Below, one piece after another: positions 7,861 to 18,479 of a stretch of DNA of 64,000 nucleotides. The translations under genes were made by a program, and so were the position numbers. The notes beneath the pieces were generated by a model. It was not told where the DNA came from, did not search any database, and worked only from the letters and a program-made list of their open reading frames with translations. The stretch lies in assembly GCA_913049915.1 (NCBI GenBank), contig CAJWZC010000002.1:1-64000 (forward strand). Direction: 5' to 3'. Every line of letters starts with the position of its first letter. Positions within the stretch are counted from its first letter, which is position 1. The DNA is from an uncultured Colwellia sp. (GTDB taxonomy: Bacteria > Pseudomonadota > Gammaproteobacteria > Enterobacterales > Alteromonadaceae).

Positions 7861-10067
7861 TGATATTTTTCAATAAAAAAACCTTATCAGGCTCTATAGG
7901 GACAGCTAAAGTAAATTTTTGTTTAAGTAGACAAAATGCTTGGCTACTCTGGTTGTGTCAATGCTTAAATATTGCTGTGATTGCCTTAGAATTAAGTACT
8001 TGGATGCTTGCTATTATTCTATTATCACTGGCGTGGCAGGCACTTTTATTACATAACAGCCGAGATCGTGAAAAAACGAGAAAGAAAGAAACTACGGTTA
8101 AACACTCAAGTCAACGACAACACAATCACCTTCAAAAACAAAAACAAAAACAAAAACAGGCAACTATTGTTTCACCTATCATTCTAGGAATATTTGCGCT
8201 AATAGGCTGCCTAGTCATTGCTATTACTGCCAGAGAAGTAGGGATTCTCGCAAGTATGGTACATTTACTTTGTTTCTCTTATGTACTGAAAGCGTTTGAG
8301 TTAAAGGCACGAAGGGACTTCTATCAACTACTACTATTAGGGCTTTTTGTTTTAGTATCATCACTTATTTTTAGACAAGACTTACTTTTTAGCTTCATTA
8401 CACTCACTTTATTAGTTATTAATTTATCGGTTTTGTTACAGTTTTTTTCATCGGAGAAAAATTTTGCCAGAGATATTAAAGTGATGACTATTATACTGGG
8501 GCAAAGTGCGATGTTAGCCGTAGTACTTTTTTTAGTTTTTCCTCGATTATCACCTTTTTGGCAAATGCCGCGAGCAAAGTCAGCGGAAACTGGCTTATCC
8601 GGTACAGTTAAGCCCGGAGATATCGCCAATTTATCTCGATCAACGAAATTAGCATTTCGCGCTGATTTTGGTCAACAAAGTATACCTAATTATTCCCAGC
8701 TATATTGGCGTGCAATGGTGTTAGAGGATTACGATGGTAGACAATGGACTAGGATAAAAGCGGCGCATAAGAATACAGGTAAACAAGCAACGAGTAGCAC
8801 CTTTAGTGTTAATATCAATGACAGTGATATTGTCCCCTTGAACTATCAAGTTACCATAGAGCCGAGCTTTCAAAAGTATTTATTTGCTTTAGCTCCGGCT
8901 ATTAATTCGACTGAGGGCTATGGCATTAGGGCAAAAAATGATTATACCTTTATGAGTTCAAAAATTATCACACAAGCGAAATCCTACCGACTAAGTAGTT
9001 TTTTATCACTACCATTATCGCTTGTGTTATCTGAGCACAGTAGAACAGTTAATTTAAATTATCCACAGGGTAGTAACCCTCGATTAGAACAAATGGCGCT
9101 GCAGTTAAAGCATATTTATCCTGACTCTCAAGCACGTGCACAAGCGGTACTGTCACGTATAAATAAACAAAATTATTCCTATACTTTACAACCGCCATTA
9201 TTGCTCAATAATAGCTTAGACCAGTTCTTCTTTGATACTCAAGCGGGTTTTTGTGTTCATTATGCCAGTGCTTTTACCTTTATTATGCGTGCATCAGGCA
9301 TTCCTGCTCGTTTGGTAACTGGCTATTTAGGTGGTGAATATAATGGTAGTAATAATGAGGATGAATATTCAGAGAAGGGGCATTTAAGTATTTATCAATA
9401 TGACGCTCATGCTTGGTCTGAAATATGGGTACAAGATAAGGGGTGGGTTCGTGTTGATCCTACGGGTGCCGTAGACCCAGAACGTGTGAATTCAGGATGG
9501 TCGAATGAATTATTGCAAGAACAATCCAAGCTAAACAATGAGCTGTTTAGCTTGTATCAGATGAAGAATATTGCCTGGCTCAATAGCTTACGCTTACAAT
9601 TCGATATTCTTGATTATCAATGGACCCGATGGGTCATTGGTTTTAATAGTAAGCAGCAACATAACATATTAAAACAATGGTTTGGCAATATGGCTAGTTG
9701 GAAATTCGCTTTAATTATTGCTATAGCACTGGTCATAAGCATGGTTATGCTTATGTTATTTCTCCACTTTTTTAATCGTTCGACGTTAAAAAAGCAACCC
9801 CTATCGAAATGGCAGTTAGTTTATCAAAAAGTGTTAGGTAAATTAGCAAAGCAGGGCATAGTTAAACCTGTTGCCATGACGGTTAACGATTTTTCTAGAC
9901 AGGTAAGAGAACAATATCCTGAGTTAGCTATTGTTTTTACTCGATTAAGTGTGAGTTATAGTTATTTATCTTATCAAGTATTATCGACGGATGAACAACT
10001 AAAACACACAATAAAAATACAACAACAATATCGTGAATTTCTTCAAATATTAAAAAAACAGCCATAA
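7860..10067 (+). CDS. transglutaminase-like membrane protein (TgpA/DUF3488 type)
   Basis: A protein of about 735 residues with several N-terminal membrane helices (about residues 27-230), a periplasmic transglutaminase-like domain, one more helix near 620-645 and a cytoplasmic tail. The catalytic triad is visible as Cys466 in AGFCVHYASA, His518 in DAHAW and Asp534 in VRVDPTG. In Pseudomonas aeruginosa the relative TgpA is essential, but its substrate is not established. Residues 92-101 are a KQ repeat from a 6-bp tandem repeat in the DNA, in the loop between helices. The start ATG overlaps the DUF58 stop (TGATG); TTG 7857 is a less likely alternative. Third gene of the moxR unit. Confidence 0.9.
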   Translation: MIFFNKKTLSGSIGTAKVNFCLSRQNAWLLWLCQCLNIAVIALELSTWMLAIILLSLAWQALLLHNSRDREKTRKKETTVKHSSQRQHNHLQKQKQKQKQATIVSPIILGIFALIGCLVIAITAREVGILASMVHLLCFSYVLKAFELKARRDFYQLLLLGLFVLVSSLIFRQDLLFSFITLTLLVINLSVLLQFFSSEKNFARDIKVMTIILGQSAMLAVVLFLVFPRLSPFWQMPRAKSAETGLSGTVKPGDIANLSRSTKLAFRADFGQQSIPNYSQLYWRAMVLEDYDGRQWTRIKAAHKNTGKQATSSTFSVNINDSDIVPLNYQVTIEPSFQKYLFALAPAINSTEGYGIRAKNDYTFMSSKIITQAKSYRLSSFLSLPLSLVLSEHSRTVNLNYPQGSNPRLEQMALQLKHIYPDSQARAQAVLSRINKQNYSYTLQPPLLLNNSLDQFFFDTQAGFCVHYASAFTFIMRASGIPARLVTGYLGGEYNGSNNEDEYSEKGHLSIYQYDAHAWSEIWVQDKGWVRVDPTGAVDPERVNSGWSNELLQEQSKLNNELFSLYQMKNIAWLNSLRLQFDILDYQWTRWVIGFNSKQQHNILKQWFGNMASWKFALIIAIALVISMVMLMLFLHFFNRSTLKKQPLSKWQLVYQKVLGKLAKQGIVKPVAMTVNDFSRQVREQYPELAIVFTRLSVSYSYLSYQVLSTDEQLKHTIKIQQQYREFLQILKKQP
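8133..8160 (+). repeat. short tandem repeat coding Lys-Gln
   Basis: A run of the hexamer AAACAA (about four to five units) inside the transglutaminase gene, encoding alternating Lys and Gln. It could vary in length by slippage without breaking the frame. Confidence 0.6.
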
Positions 10068-10259
10068 AAATATTTTATGATTATATGTCATATAATTGAA
10101 ACATTTAGCCGTTAGTCTAATTAGCGTATAAAAAATGTCTTGTTGAATGATATTAATTTTCCTAACTTTAAAGTAAGCCTAAGTTAAAACTTACGTTAAA
10201 TGTTGACCTTATATAACTTAGGTGAATTTCTTCTTAATATTGACTATGGAGTGTCTGTT

Positions 10260-10619
10260 ATGTCAAATACCCCAAGTGATTATGATAATATTTTTGAAAA
10301 GCAATTGAGTCACGCTGAACAATATAAAATGGCGATCTTAGTTGCTGTTATAAGTTATTTTACCCTTATTGGTTGGATAGTGGCCATGATAATTTATGAT
10401 AAACATCAATCATCACTGGCGAGCTTTCACTTACGCCAGTCGCTCGTTTTAATTATTACCTGTGCAATGCTTTCGTTAATTCCCTTAGTAGGCTGGGGGC
10501 TAAACCTTATTGTTATTCTGGCCTGGGCGATCGGGCTTTGTGCTGCTATCCAAGGTAAAGAATATAAGGTACCTTTATTAGGTGATTTTTATCAAAAGCA
10601 TTTAGACTTAACAGAATAA
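10260..10619 (+). CDS. small membrane protein, DUF4870/Tic20-like
   Basis: A 119-residue integral membrane protein. Hydrophobic stretches near residues 25-45, 63-80 and 80-95 suggest three or four helices; the charged stretch DKHQSSLASFHLRQSL between the first two is typical of DUF4870/Tic20-like proteins. The ATG at 10260 follows GGAG at a good distance. An upstream ATG at 10200 in the same frame would add 20 residues but has no ribosome site. It is a single gene 190 bases after the moxR unit. The family assignment rests on the membrane pattern, and function is unknown. Confidence 0.7.
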   Translation: MSNTPSDYDNIFEKQLSHAEQYKMAILVAVISYFTLIGWIVAMIIYDKHQSSLASFHLRQSLVLIITCAMLSLIPLVGWGLNLIVILAWAIGLCAAIQGKEYKVPLLGDFYQKHLDLTE

Positions 10620-10826
10620 TAAGTTCCATTGAGAATCAAATTAGAGCTAAGTAATAACCAAATATGGCTCTAATTATCTCCCCTTATTATAATAACCCTG
10701 TAGTACTTTCGTAATTACATATTAGCTCACTGATTTTACTAGTGTTCATCTTCGCCTTGTGGTTAAATTTACCTATACATTTTGTATTCAAAATTTAGCT
10801 GAATTCTAGCTCACTAAGGCGTTATC

Positions 10827-13800
10827 TTGATCCATCTTTATCCAGCCAACAAAATGGAAAACTTGTTACTTCTACTCAACAAAATTTCACAGCTTTCTCC
10901 CCTAGGTGTATTCAATCAAGAAGTCATTGTTGTACAAAATGCTGGTATGCAGCATTGGCTCAATTTAGCGATTGCTAAAGAACGTGGTATTAGTATGAAT
11001 ATGCGTTACGCGTTACCGGCTCAGTTTTTATGGAAGTTAATAAGAACAATTGCTAGCGATGATAAAGTACCCGATCAGTCACCTTACTCAAGAGAAGTAC
11101 TTTGTTGGCGTATTCATGAAATATTAGCACGTGATTCAGTAGTAGAAGATGCTGACTTTAGTCAAGCGACCCGCTATTGGCGTGGTGAAGAAGTGCTAGG
11201 CGAAGGTGATATAAATGCTCATCAGGAAGGTAAACATGCACAGTTAAAACGCTATCAATTGGCGACTCAATTAGCTGATTTATATGAGCAGTATTTGATA
11301 TTTAGACCACAGTGGTTAGACGATTGGCAACAAGGTAAATTTGACCTTAAAGGTTTAGAAAATATTACAACTAGCGAGTATAAATGGCAGGGGAAACTCT
11401 GGTGTTTGTTAATTGACCAATTGGCTTATAATCCGGTTGAATTAATGCATGATGCTATTGCTAATATCAAAGACAAAAAAGATCTCATTCCACCACGTAT
11501 TAGTTTTTTCGGTCTTAATACCATGGCGCCGATGTGGTTAGATTTTATTAATGCCTTAAGTGAGCATGTTGAAGTGCATTTCTTTCATCTCAATCCTTGC
11601 TTTTCTTATTGGGGTGATATTCGTACGGAGAAACAAGAAGTTAAAGAAAAACATGCTTTAACACAAGCCATAGGTAAATTATCGAAATGGTCGGATGGTG
11701 TTTCAGCGGATGAGTTGGATGTGCAAAGTTTTGTTGGTAATCCTTTGTTAGCCAATTTAGGACAACAAGGACGTGAGTTTATCTCAATGTTACAAGATTA
11801 CAGTACTATCGATGTTGAGTTGTTTGAACAAGCTAAAGTTGAGCAAGCTAAAAGTGACCAACCAGTAAATGATTATAGCGAAATAATTAACGGCGACTTA
11901 ATTACCGGTGAAGTAAGTAGTGTTTTACATCAGCTACAAAATGATATTCTTGAGCTGTCTGATGCAAGAGCTCCCAACGAGCTTAATAACGAAGATGAAG
12001 TAACTATCCCTAAAGAAGCCCAGCATGATGATTCAATTATTATCACCAGTTGCCATAGCGCATTACGAGAAGTTCAAGCGCTACATGACTACTTATTGCA
12101 TCAATTTAATCAAGACAAAAGCTTAACACCAAAAGATATCTTGGTTATGTGTCCGCAAATCGAAGAATATGCTCCTTATGTTAATGCTGTGTTTACCCGT
12201 GGCTGGCAAGATATAGCTGGCGAAGTACCACCGCTGCCTTGCTCTATTGCTGATCGTAGTGTAAAAGATAGTGATCCTTTAGTTGCGGCTTTTACGGAAT
12301 TACTGACCTTACCGGATAGTCGATTTGGCGTATCACAACTGTTAGCATTTTTACGTTTACCTGCCGTGGCGCATAACTTTGCTATTAACAGCGAAGACTT
12401 AGTTAAAATTTCTGCTTGGTTAGAGCAAGCCACAGTCCACTGGGGCTTAGATTTAACGCATAAGCAATCATTGTTAGGACAACAAGCCAACGCTTCATTT
12501 ACTTGGCAACAAGGCTTATCACGCTTATTGCGTGGCTTTGCTTATGCTGATAGTGAGCAAGTTTATCAACAACAGTTGTTATTGAGTAATGTTGAAGGTA
12601 GTGATGGCATTTTACTCGGTCAATTAATGCTATTTATCGAACAATTACATTATTTTAGTGAAAACCTACAACGTTCACGCACGGCAGTTCAATGGCAAAG
12701 CTTTTTACTTGAGCAGTTAGGGAATTTATTTAGTCGAGTTGATGCCGATAACGTCAGTAATGAAAATAGTCTGATGGTAATTGAACAAGCCATTACTGGC
12801 TTAGTTGAACATTGCCACCATGCGAATTTTGAAGATGATATTTCCCTACTAATTGTTGTTGATTATTTAAGCCAACACTTTAGTCAAGGTGACGCCAGTA
12901 AGCAGTTTATGGTAGGGCAGGTAACTTTTTGCTCTATGTTACCGATGCGTAGCATTCCTTTTAAAGTGATAGCAGTATTGGGGTTAAATGATGGCCAATT
13001 CCCGCGTCAACGCCAGCCTTTAGGATTTGATCTTATGTCGCTTTCAAAGCCTGAATTAGGCGATAGATCACGTCGTGGTGATGACAGGTACTTATTTCTT
13101 GAAGCAATCATCTCAGCAAGAGATTCGTTATACCTTAGCTATCAAGGTCGAAATATCAAAAACAATAATGAAAAACAACCTTCACTCGTGGTTAAAGAGC
13201 TAATGGAATACTTGGCACAAGGTTATGGTTGGAATTTTACTGAAGACCCGCTCGAAAACGATAGTGGTGAAAGTAAAAAATCGGCTATCTATCAGTTAGC
13301 GATGCAAGCGTTTAGTGCTAACAACTATCAAGGTAAATGGCCAAGTTTCGATGCAAACTGGTTAGTATTAGGGCAGAGTGCTAATGACGCTAATGAGATA
13401 GATGAAGAAAGTTATAGACCATCAGTAAATTCTTCTTTAACCATTGCAGGTGTCAATGCCACAGTAACCGAAACTGATGCGCTGAGTTTATCTTGCCAGC
13501 AATTAATACGTTTTTATCAGCATCCAGCTAAGATGTTCGCGCAACAGCAACTTAATTTATATTTTGATAATAACAATACCTTGCTTGAAGATGTTGAGCC
13601 CTTTAGCGTTAATCACTTACAAAGCTACTTATTACGACAAGAGTTACTGGGAGCCGCACTCACTGGAATACTTACCAGCGCAGTAACCACAGCAATAGAT
13701 ACGGCATCATATAAAGATGAGTCAGAACAGGTATTAACTCGTGCTCAGTTATCTGGTAAATTCCCAGATCTACCAACAACGACAAATCTGTTTAATAATT

Positions 13801-14522
13801 ATCAGCAAGATGTTGAACAGTTTAGCGAAGAAATAAGCAAATTGAGCTGTGAAAACCCAGAATTGATCGACTGTAACATCTTACTTAATATTGATGGCGT
13901 CCATGTCTCACTGAATAGCAAAGTAGCGGTTAAGAATAACTTGCTAGTGCACTATCGTAGCTCAAGCGCCAAAGCCAAAGATAAATTTGTCATGTATTTC
14001 CACCAGCTTGTCGTACAGGTATGGCAAGACCAAGCTATTGCCAATGAAGTAAACACTTTCAGTACAGCAAGTAAAGATGATTGCGCGCTTAAACTAAAGC
14101 AAGTAACTGAGACGATTGGTTTATATTTTAATACTAAGGCGCAGAAAGTAGAGCAGTTCACTGTGGCAAATATAGCCGATGCTAAATCCAAACTCATTAA
14201 CCTAATTAAGCTATTTTTTAAAGGTCAACAACAAGTACTACTGCTGAATGGTGAATTAGCAGAGCAGGTATTTGTTAAAAAACGTGGCCAACTCGTTGAG
14301 ATGACACAAGCGCGATTTGAAGGTTTGTGGTCTGGTGATATGAGCACACGGGGATTAAGTGATGATGATTACCTTAGTTATTTTTGGTCTGAATGCCCGC
14401 AGTACCAAGATCACCAAGCTGATATCGAGTTTATCTATCAGGACTTATATCAAGTAGTAGTGAAACAGGTAGCTAAGAAAGCTAGCAGTAAAGCCACTGC
14501 TAAAAGCAAGGAGGCTAAATAA
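10827..14522 (+). CDS. recC: exodeoxyribonuclease V gamma subunit RecC
   Basis: Subunit of RecBCD, the helicase-nuclease that resects double-strand breaks and loads RecA. RecC recognises Chi and splits the strands; it has a helicase-like fold without working ATPase motifs. The protein has 1231 residues, somewhat longer than E. coli RecC. The start MIHLYPANKMENLLLLLNK and VVQNAGMQHWLNLAIA match the family N-terminus, and SCHSALREVQALHD and VAVLGLNDGQFPR are typical RecC segments. The start codon is TTG at 10827, preceded by AAGG; no ATG lies nearby before the conserved region. It overlaps recB by one base (TAATG). Confidence 0.95.
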   Translation: MIHLYPANKMENLLLLLNKISQLSPLGVFNQEVIVVQNAGMQHWLNLAIAKERGISMNMRYALPAQFLWKLIRTIASDDKVPDQSPYSREVLCWRIHEILARDSVVEDADFSQATRYWRGEEVLGEGDINAHQEGKHAQLKRYQLATQLADLYEQYLIFRPQWLDDWQQGKFDLKGLENITTSEYKWQGKLWCLLIDQLAYNPVELMHDAIANIKDKKDLIPPRISFFGLNTMAPMWLDFINALSEHVEVHFFHLNPCFSYWGDIRTEKQEVKEKHALTQAIGKLSKWSDGVSADELDVQSFVGNPLLANLGQQGREFISMLQDYSTIDVELFEQAKVEQAKSDQPVNDYSEIINGDLITGEVSSVLHQLQNDILELSDARAPNELNNEDEVTIPKEAQHDDSIIITSCHSALREVQALHDYLLHQFNQDKSLTPKDILVMCPQIEEYAPYVNAVFTRGWQDIAGEVPPLPCSIADRSVKDSDPLVAAFTELLTLPDSRFGVSQLLAFLRLPAVAHNFAINSEDLVKISAWLEQATVHWGLDLTHKQSLLGQQANASFTWQQGLSRLLRGFAYADSEQVYQQQLLLSNVEGSDGILLGQLMLFIEQLHYFSENLQRSRTAVQWQSFLLEQLGNLFSRVDADNVSNENSLMVIEQAITGLVEHCHHANFEDDISLLIVVDYLSQHFSQGDASKQFMVGQVTFCSMLPMRSIPFKVIAVLGLNDGQFPRQRQPLGFDLMSLSKPELGDRSRRGDDRYLFLEAIISARDSLYLSYQGRNIKNNNEKQPSLVVKELMEYLAQGYGWNFTEDPLENDSGESKKSAIYQLAMQAFSANNYQGKWPSFDANWLVLGQSANDANEIDEESYRPSVNSSLTIAGVNATVTETDALSLSCQQLIRFYQHPAKMFAQQQLNLYFDNNNTLLEDVEPFSVNHLQSYLLRQELLGAALTGILTSAVTTAIDTASYKDESEQVLTRAQLSGKFPDLPTTTNLFNNYQQDVEQFSEEISKLSCENPELIDCNILLNIDGVHVSLNSKVAVKNNLLVHYRSSSAKAKDKFVMYFHQLVVQVWQDQAIANEVNTFSTASKDDCALKLKQVTETIGLYFNTKAQKVEQFTVANIADAKSKLINLIKLFFKGQQQVLLLNGELAEQVFVKKRGQLVEMTQARFEGLWSGDMSTRGLSDDDYLSYFWSECPQYQDHQADIEFIYQDLYQVVVKQVAKKASSKATAKSKEAK

Positions 14523-17500
14523 TGCCTGATACAACAATGGTGTCCCAAAATACGTTCTTAAATACGATAGCAGATCCTAATACAAAGGTTACCTCTGATT
14601 ATATCCAATTAAAAAACTTAGATGCCGCTACCATTGAATTGAATGGCAAACATCTGATAGAAGCCAGTGCTGGTACCGGAAAAACCTATAATATTACCCG
14701 TATCTATTTACGTTTACTGCTTGAACGCGAGTTAACGGTTGAACAAATTTTATTGATGACCTTTACCAAAGATGCCACCCAAGAACTACGAGGCCGTATT
14801 GATGTATTTATTCGTTTAGCCTTGAGTGATTGGGATAACCTGTGCGAAGAAGACAGCTACTTTGCCACGCTTGATAAACGTATTGAAAAACCTCAACGAG
14901 AGTTTCTTTTAAAACGCGCGTTATTGTTTTTAGATGAAGCGGCCATCTTTACTATTCATGGTTTCTGTCAGCGAGTATTAAATCAATATGCCTTTACCAG
15001 TGGTTTACCGTTCAATGCCAATATGGCTGCCAATTCGTCTGAAATAACTCTACAAGTTTGCCAAGATTGGTATCGTAGTTTAGCTAAGTCAGACGATGAA
15101 AGTTTTATGCTGCTAGCAAGCTTTTGGGCGACGCCAGATAGTTTTGTCTCTAGCTTTAGTAAGGCGATAGGACACACCAGTGTTTTGTCTGTCGTTGATG
15201 TGGAAAGTATTGAAGTGGAGTTTATTGCGCTAGTTCGTCTTGCCTCACAAAGCTTAAGTGCCAATAGTGATCTTTTTGAAAATGCCTTAATATTAGTTAA
15301 AAAAGGCGTAGATCAAGAGAAGAGACGTGACGAGCTATTGCAATTAACAGCTTGGCTTGAAAGCATTATCAGCAAAGAATTATCGCTGCTTGATGTTGGC
15401 CAGGGTAAGGTCAAAATGCCGGATGGCTTTTTTGATGGTAAACGTTTTGCCAGATCTACTTTTAAAGCAGATTTACTTGAAGCGTTTTCCGCAGTAAAAG
15501 AAGTTAAAGAGCAAGTTAAAAAAATAGCGACCAACATTAATAAAGCTAAAGCGTACGGTATTGTTAAGTCGGGTATTTATACTATTCGACAACAAGTCAT
15601 TGAACAGAAACAGGCGCTGAATTTATTAGATTTTGACGATCTTATTAATACCTTAGCCAATTGTCTTAACGCTGGTGTTTCGAGCGATAAGATATCAAAC
15701 GAAGACTTTGCCAGTGATGAAAACTCCGTTGATGAAAACTCTAACTTACTAGCACAACAGTTACTGGCGCAATATCCCGTCGCTTTAATAGATGAGTTTC
15801 AAGATACCGATCCAAAACAGTTTGGTATTTTACAATCGATTTATTATGGTAGTAAAGCTAAAAAGGCTAAGGCCGGTTTATTCCTCATTGGCGATCCAAA
15901 ACAAGCTATTTATGGCTTTCGTGGCGGTGACATATTTGCCTATTTAAATGCTCGTAGTGGTTGTGATCACCATTGGTTGATGGATACTAATTGGCGTTCA
16001 TCAGCTGATATGATTGCAGGTTATAATCAATTTTTTACCTACAAGCGTAATGAGTCTTTGCTTAAAGAGACAGCTACACAGCAATCTACACAAAAAAGTG
16101 AGAGTGTTTTTGGTTTTGGTATTCCATATTCACCCGTATTAGCGGGTAAAGGGCTGGCGGGGGAAAAAGCCCAAGGCGTTGATGAGCCAGTTATCGCAGA
16201 CAGTGATAAAGCGCTGCAATTTATTCATTTCACTGATCATGAAAATGCCGATGATGATACTAACCCGCAAGGTGACAAAGTTAGTCAAGGTAGTCGTCCT
16301 ATGTTGGCTAACTGGTGTGCTAATGAAATTGTAACCTTATTGTCGTCTAGAGATACTGAAAAAGATGCGTCAGCTAAGGTAAAACCAAAAGACATCGCGA
16401 TACTTGTTAGAGATGGCGCAGAAGCGCGAGATATAAAACATGCCTTGCAACAAGCAGGACTTGATAGTGTATTTCTATCAGATAGAGCCAACTTATTTCA
16501 TTCAGAGCAAGCTAAGCAATTATTGGGCTTACTTAAAGGGGTATTATTACCAGAGAATGAGCGATTATTTGTTGCAGCGCTGTCCTGTGGATTATTAGGC
16601 TTTGATGCAAATAAACTCCATCAACTGCAGCAAGATGAAATGGCTTATCAAACATTGAAATTTGCTTTTGTCGATTATCGAACACAATGGCAACGACAAG
16701 GTTTTATTACCATGGCCATTAATTTGATGCACAAGCTGATGGATGTTCCTCAAAACAATAAAGATCGTTGTTTGACCAATGTGCTGCATTTATTTGAGAT
16801 TTTACAAGCGGCGAGTGTTCGATTAAGTCAAGGACAAGAACTGTTAAATTGGTTCGAGCAGCAATGTCATCTAGAAACTAATGATGTTGAAGCTGAGCTA
16901 CGTTTAGAGAGCGACGGCGACCTTATCCGTTTGATAACTCAACATGGCTGTAAAGGCCTTGAATTCCCTTATGTCTTTATTCCTTTTGCTTGTCGTCATA
17001 AAGATCCCCTTAAGTTTGGTAATAAGTCAGTCAGTTATCTGGAATATCATGATAGAAATGGTGATTTATGCTTGAGTCTTGATGGGTCAAAAGAAGCTAA
17101 AATAGCGATGAGTAATGAAGCATATGCTGAAAGTATTCGTTTATTGTATGTTGCAATTACCAGAGCGGAGCGACGATGTTATGTATTGTGTTGTGCTTTT
17201 GATAATTATCATTTATCGCCTTTAGGAAAAACACTGCAGTTTCTAGAGCAAGAGAGCATCATTAAAGCGCTACAAACACTGAGAAAAAGTGCTGAGCATG
17301 CCATCGGTATTCGTGAAGTAGCACTTGAATGTTACCTTGATGAAGACAGCGAAAATAAAGCTTCACTGAATCAGCGGAATAACTTAAATGATTTTTCTAA
17401 TACAGCGGTTAGTAAATTTACAGGTAAAATAGAGCGAGATTGGTGGTTAAGTTCATTCTCAGCCTTAAGTCGTAATATTCGCCATGCTGGCGTTTCTAAT

Positions 17501-18478
17501 CCTGACAGAGATACCTATACATCTAGCACTCAAGTAGCAACATTATCTGTTACAGTGTTCAATTCTCCAGAATTAAACATTGATACTAACGCTGAGCAGA
17601 TTTGCTTTAAATTAACCAAAGGTGCTCATACGGGTAATTTATTACACGATATTTTAGAAAAAACTGATTTTTCTGAGCCAGACTGGCAAGAAAGTATGGA
17701 AAAGCCGTTATTAGCCTATGGCGAACTAAATAGTAATCATACGAATACTAATACTGGCAATAACGGTACTTTATTTACCACGGATGATCTAATTCATTGG
17801 TTGGAAGAAGTGCTTAGCGCGCCTTTTATTACTAATAACAAGAGCGATAACAATCGAAATAATAACAGCGGCAATAACACCTCAAAAAATATCAATAATG
17901 AAGCATTGGGATGTCTTGCTGATCTTGCTAGTAATGAAACCTTACGTGAAAGTGAATTTTATTTTCCGATGCAAGGCGAGGGCACGGGCGCATTAGCTAA
18001 TTTGTTAACCGATCACCGAAATAGTGCTGAGCGGAATAATACAGAGCCAACAGCCACATCGTTAAGATACCCAGTAATGTTGCCTAGCTATAAAAAACTA
18101 TCCGGTATGATGCATGGTTTTATCGATTTAATCTTTGAATACCAAGGTAAATATTACCTATGTGATTATAAATCAAGCCACTTAGGGGATAACTTTCAAG
18201 ATTATCAGTTTGATGCCTTGCTCGATAATGTTGAGAAAAATTATTATGACTTACAATATCTTATCTATTCATTAGCATTACATCGTTATTTAAAGCAAAC
18301 CCTAGTGGACTATGATGTTAACCAACATTTTGGTGGCGTGTATTATCTATATCTGCGTGGTCTGACGACAGATCCAGAACATCAAGGGGCAGGAGTTTAT
18401 TATCGAAAAATAGCCGAGCAAGAAATCAATAATCTAGACGTGCTTTTTTCTAATAAACAAAGTAATGGGGGAGCTTAG
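14522..18478 (+). CDS. recB: exodeoxyribonuclease V beta subunit RecB
   Basis: The 3'-5' helicase and only nuclease of RecBCD. The 1318-residue protein has Walker A EASAGTGKT at about 47-55, helicase motifs including DEFQDTDPKQF and IGDPKQAIYGFRGGD, and the C-terminal RecB nuclease domain near 1195-1220 with the metal-binding pattern GFIDLIF...CDYKSS. A very strong ribosome site (AAGGAGG, 14508-14514) sits before the ATG. Asn/Thr-rich segments around residues 1080-1130 look like a species-specific linker. In E. coli ptrA lies between recC and recB; here the two genes are fused translationally with no ptrA. Confidence 0.96.
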   Translation: MPDTTMVSQNTFLNTIADPNTKVTSDYIQLKNLDAATIELNGKHLIEASAGTGKTYNITRIYLRLLLERELTVEQILLMTFTKDATQELRGRIDVFIRLALSDWDNLCEEDSYFATLDKRIEKPQREFLLKRALLFLDEAAIFTIHGFCQRVLNQYAFTSGLPFNANMAANSSEITLQVCQDWYRSLAKSDDESFMLLASFWATPDSFVSSFSKAIGHTSVLSVVDVESIEVEFIALVRLASQSLSANSDLFENALILVKKGVDQEKRRDELLQLTAWLESIISKELSLLDVGQGKVKMPDGFFDGKRFARSTFKADLLEAFSAVKEVKEQVKKIATNINKAKAYGIVKSGIYTIRQQVIEQKQALNLLDFDDLINTLANCLNAGVSSDKISNEDFASDENSVDENSNLLAQQLLAQYPVALIDEFQDTDPKQFGILQSIYYGSKAKKAKAGLFLIGDPKQAIYGFRGGDIFAYLNARSGCDHHWLMDTNWRSSADMIAGYNQFFTYKRNESLLKETATQQSTQKSESVFGFGIPYSPVLAGKGLAGEKAQGVDEPVIADSDKALQFIHFTDHENADDDTNPQGDKVSQGSRPMLANWCANEIVTLLSSRDTEKDASAKVKPKDIAILVRDGAEARDIKHALQQAGLDSVFLSDRANLFHSEQAKQLLGLLKGVLLPENERLFVAALSCGLLGFDANKLHQLQQDEMAYQTLKFAFVDYRTQWQRQGFITMAINLMHKLMDVPQNNKDRCLTNVLHLFEILQAASVRLSQGQELLNWFEQQCHLETNDVEAELRLESDGDLIRLITQHGCKGLEFPYVFIPFACRHKDPLKFGNKSVSYLEYHDRNGDLCLSLDGSKEAKIAMSNEAYAESIRLLYVAITRAERRCYVLCCAFDNYHLSPLGKTLQFLEQESIIKALQTLRKSAEHAIGIREVALECYLDEDSENKASLNQRNNLNDFSNTAVSKFTGKIERDWWLSSFSALSRNIRHAGVSNPDRDTYTSSTQVATLSVTVFNSPELNIDTNAEQICFKLTKGAHTGNLLHDILEKTDFSEPDWQESMEKPLLAYGELNSNHTNTNTGNNGTLFTTDDLIHWLEEVLSAPFITNNKSDNNRNNNSGNNTSKNINNEALGCLADLASNETLRESEFYFPMQGEGTGALANLLTDHRNSAERNNTEPTATSLRYPVMLPSYKKLSGMMHGFIDLIFEYQGKYYLCDYKSSHLGDNFQDYQFDALLDNVEKNYYDLQYLIYSLALHRYLKQTLVDYDVNQHFGGVYYLYLRGLTTDPEHQGAGVYYRKIAEQEINNLDVLFSNKQSNGGA

Positions 18479-18479
18479 T

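Noticed and set aside
10080-10096. Palindrome ATTATATG/CATATAAT after the transglutaminase gene
   Set aside because: Short and AT-only in composition with no T-run, so not enough to call a terminator or operator.
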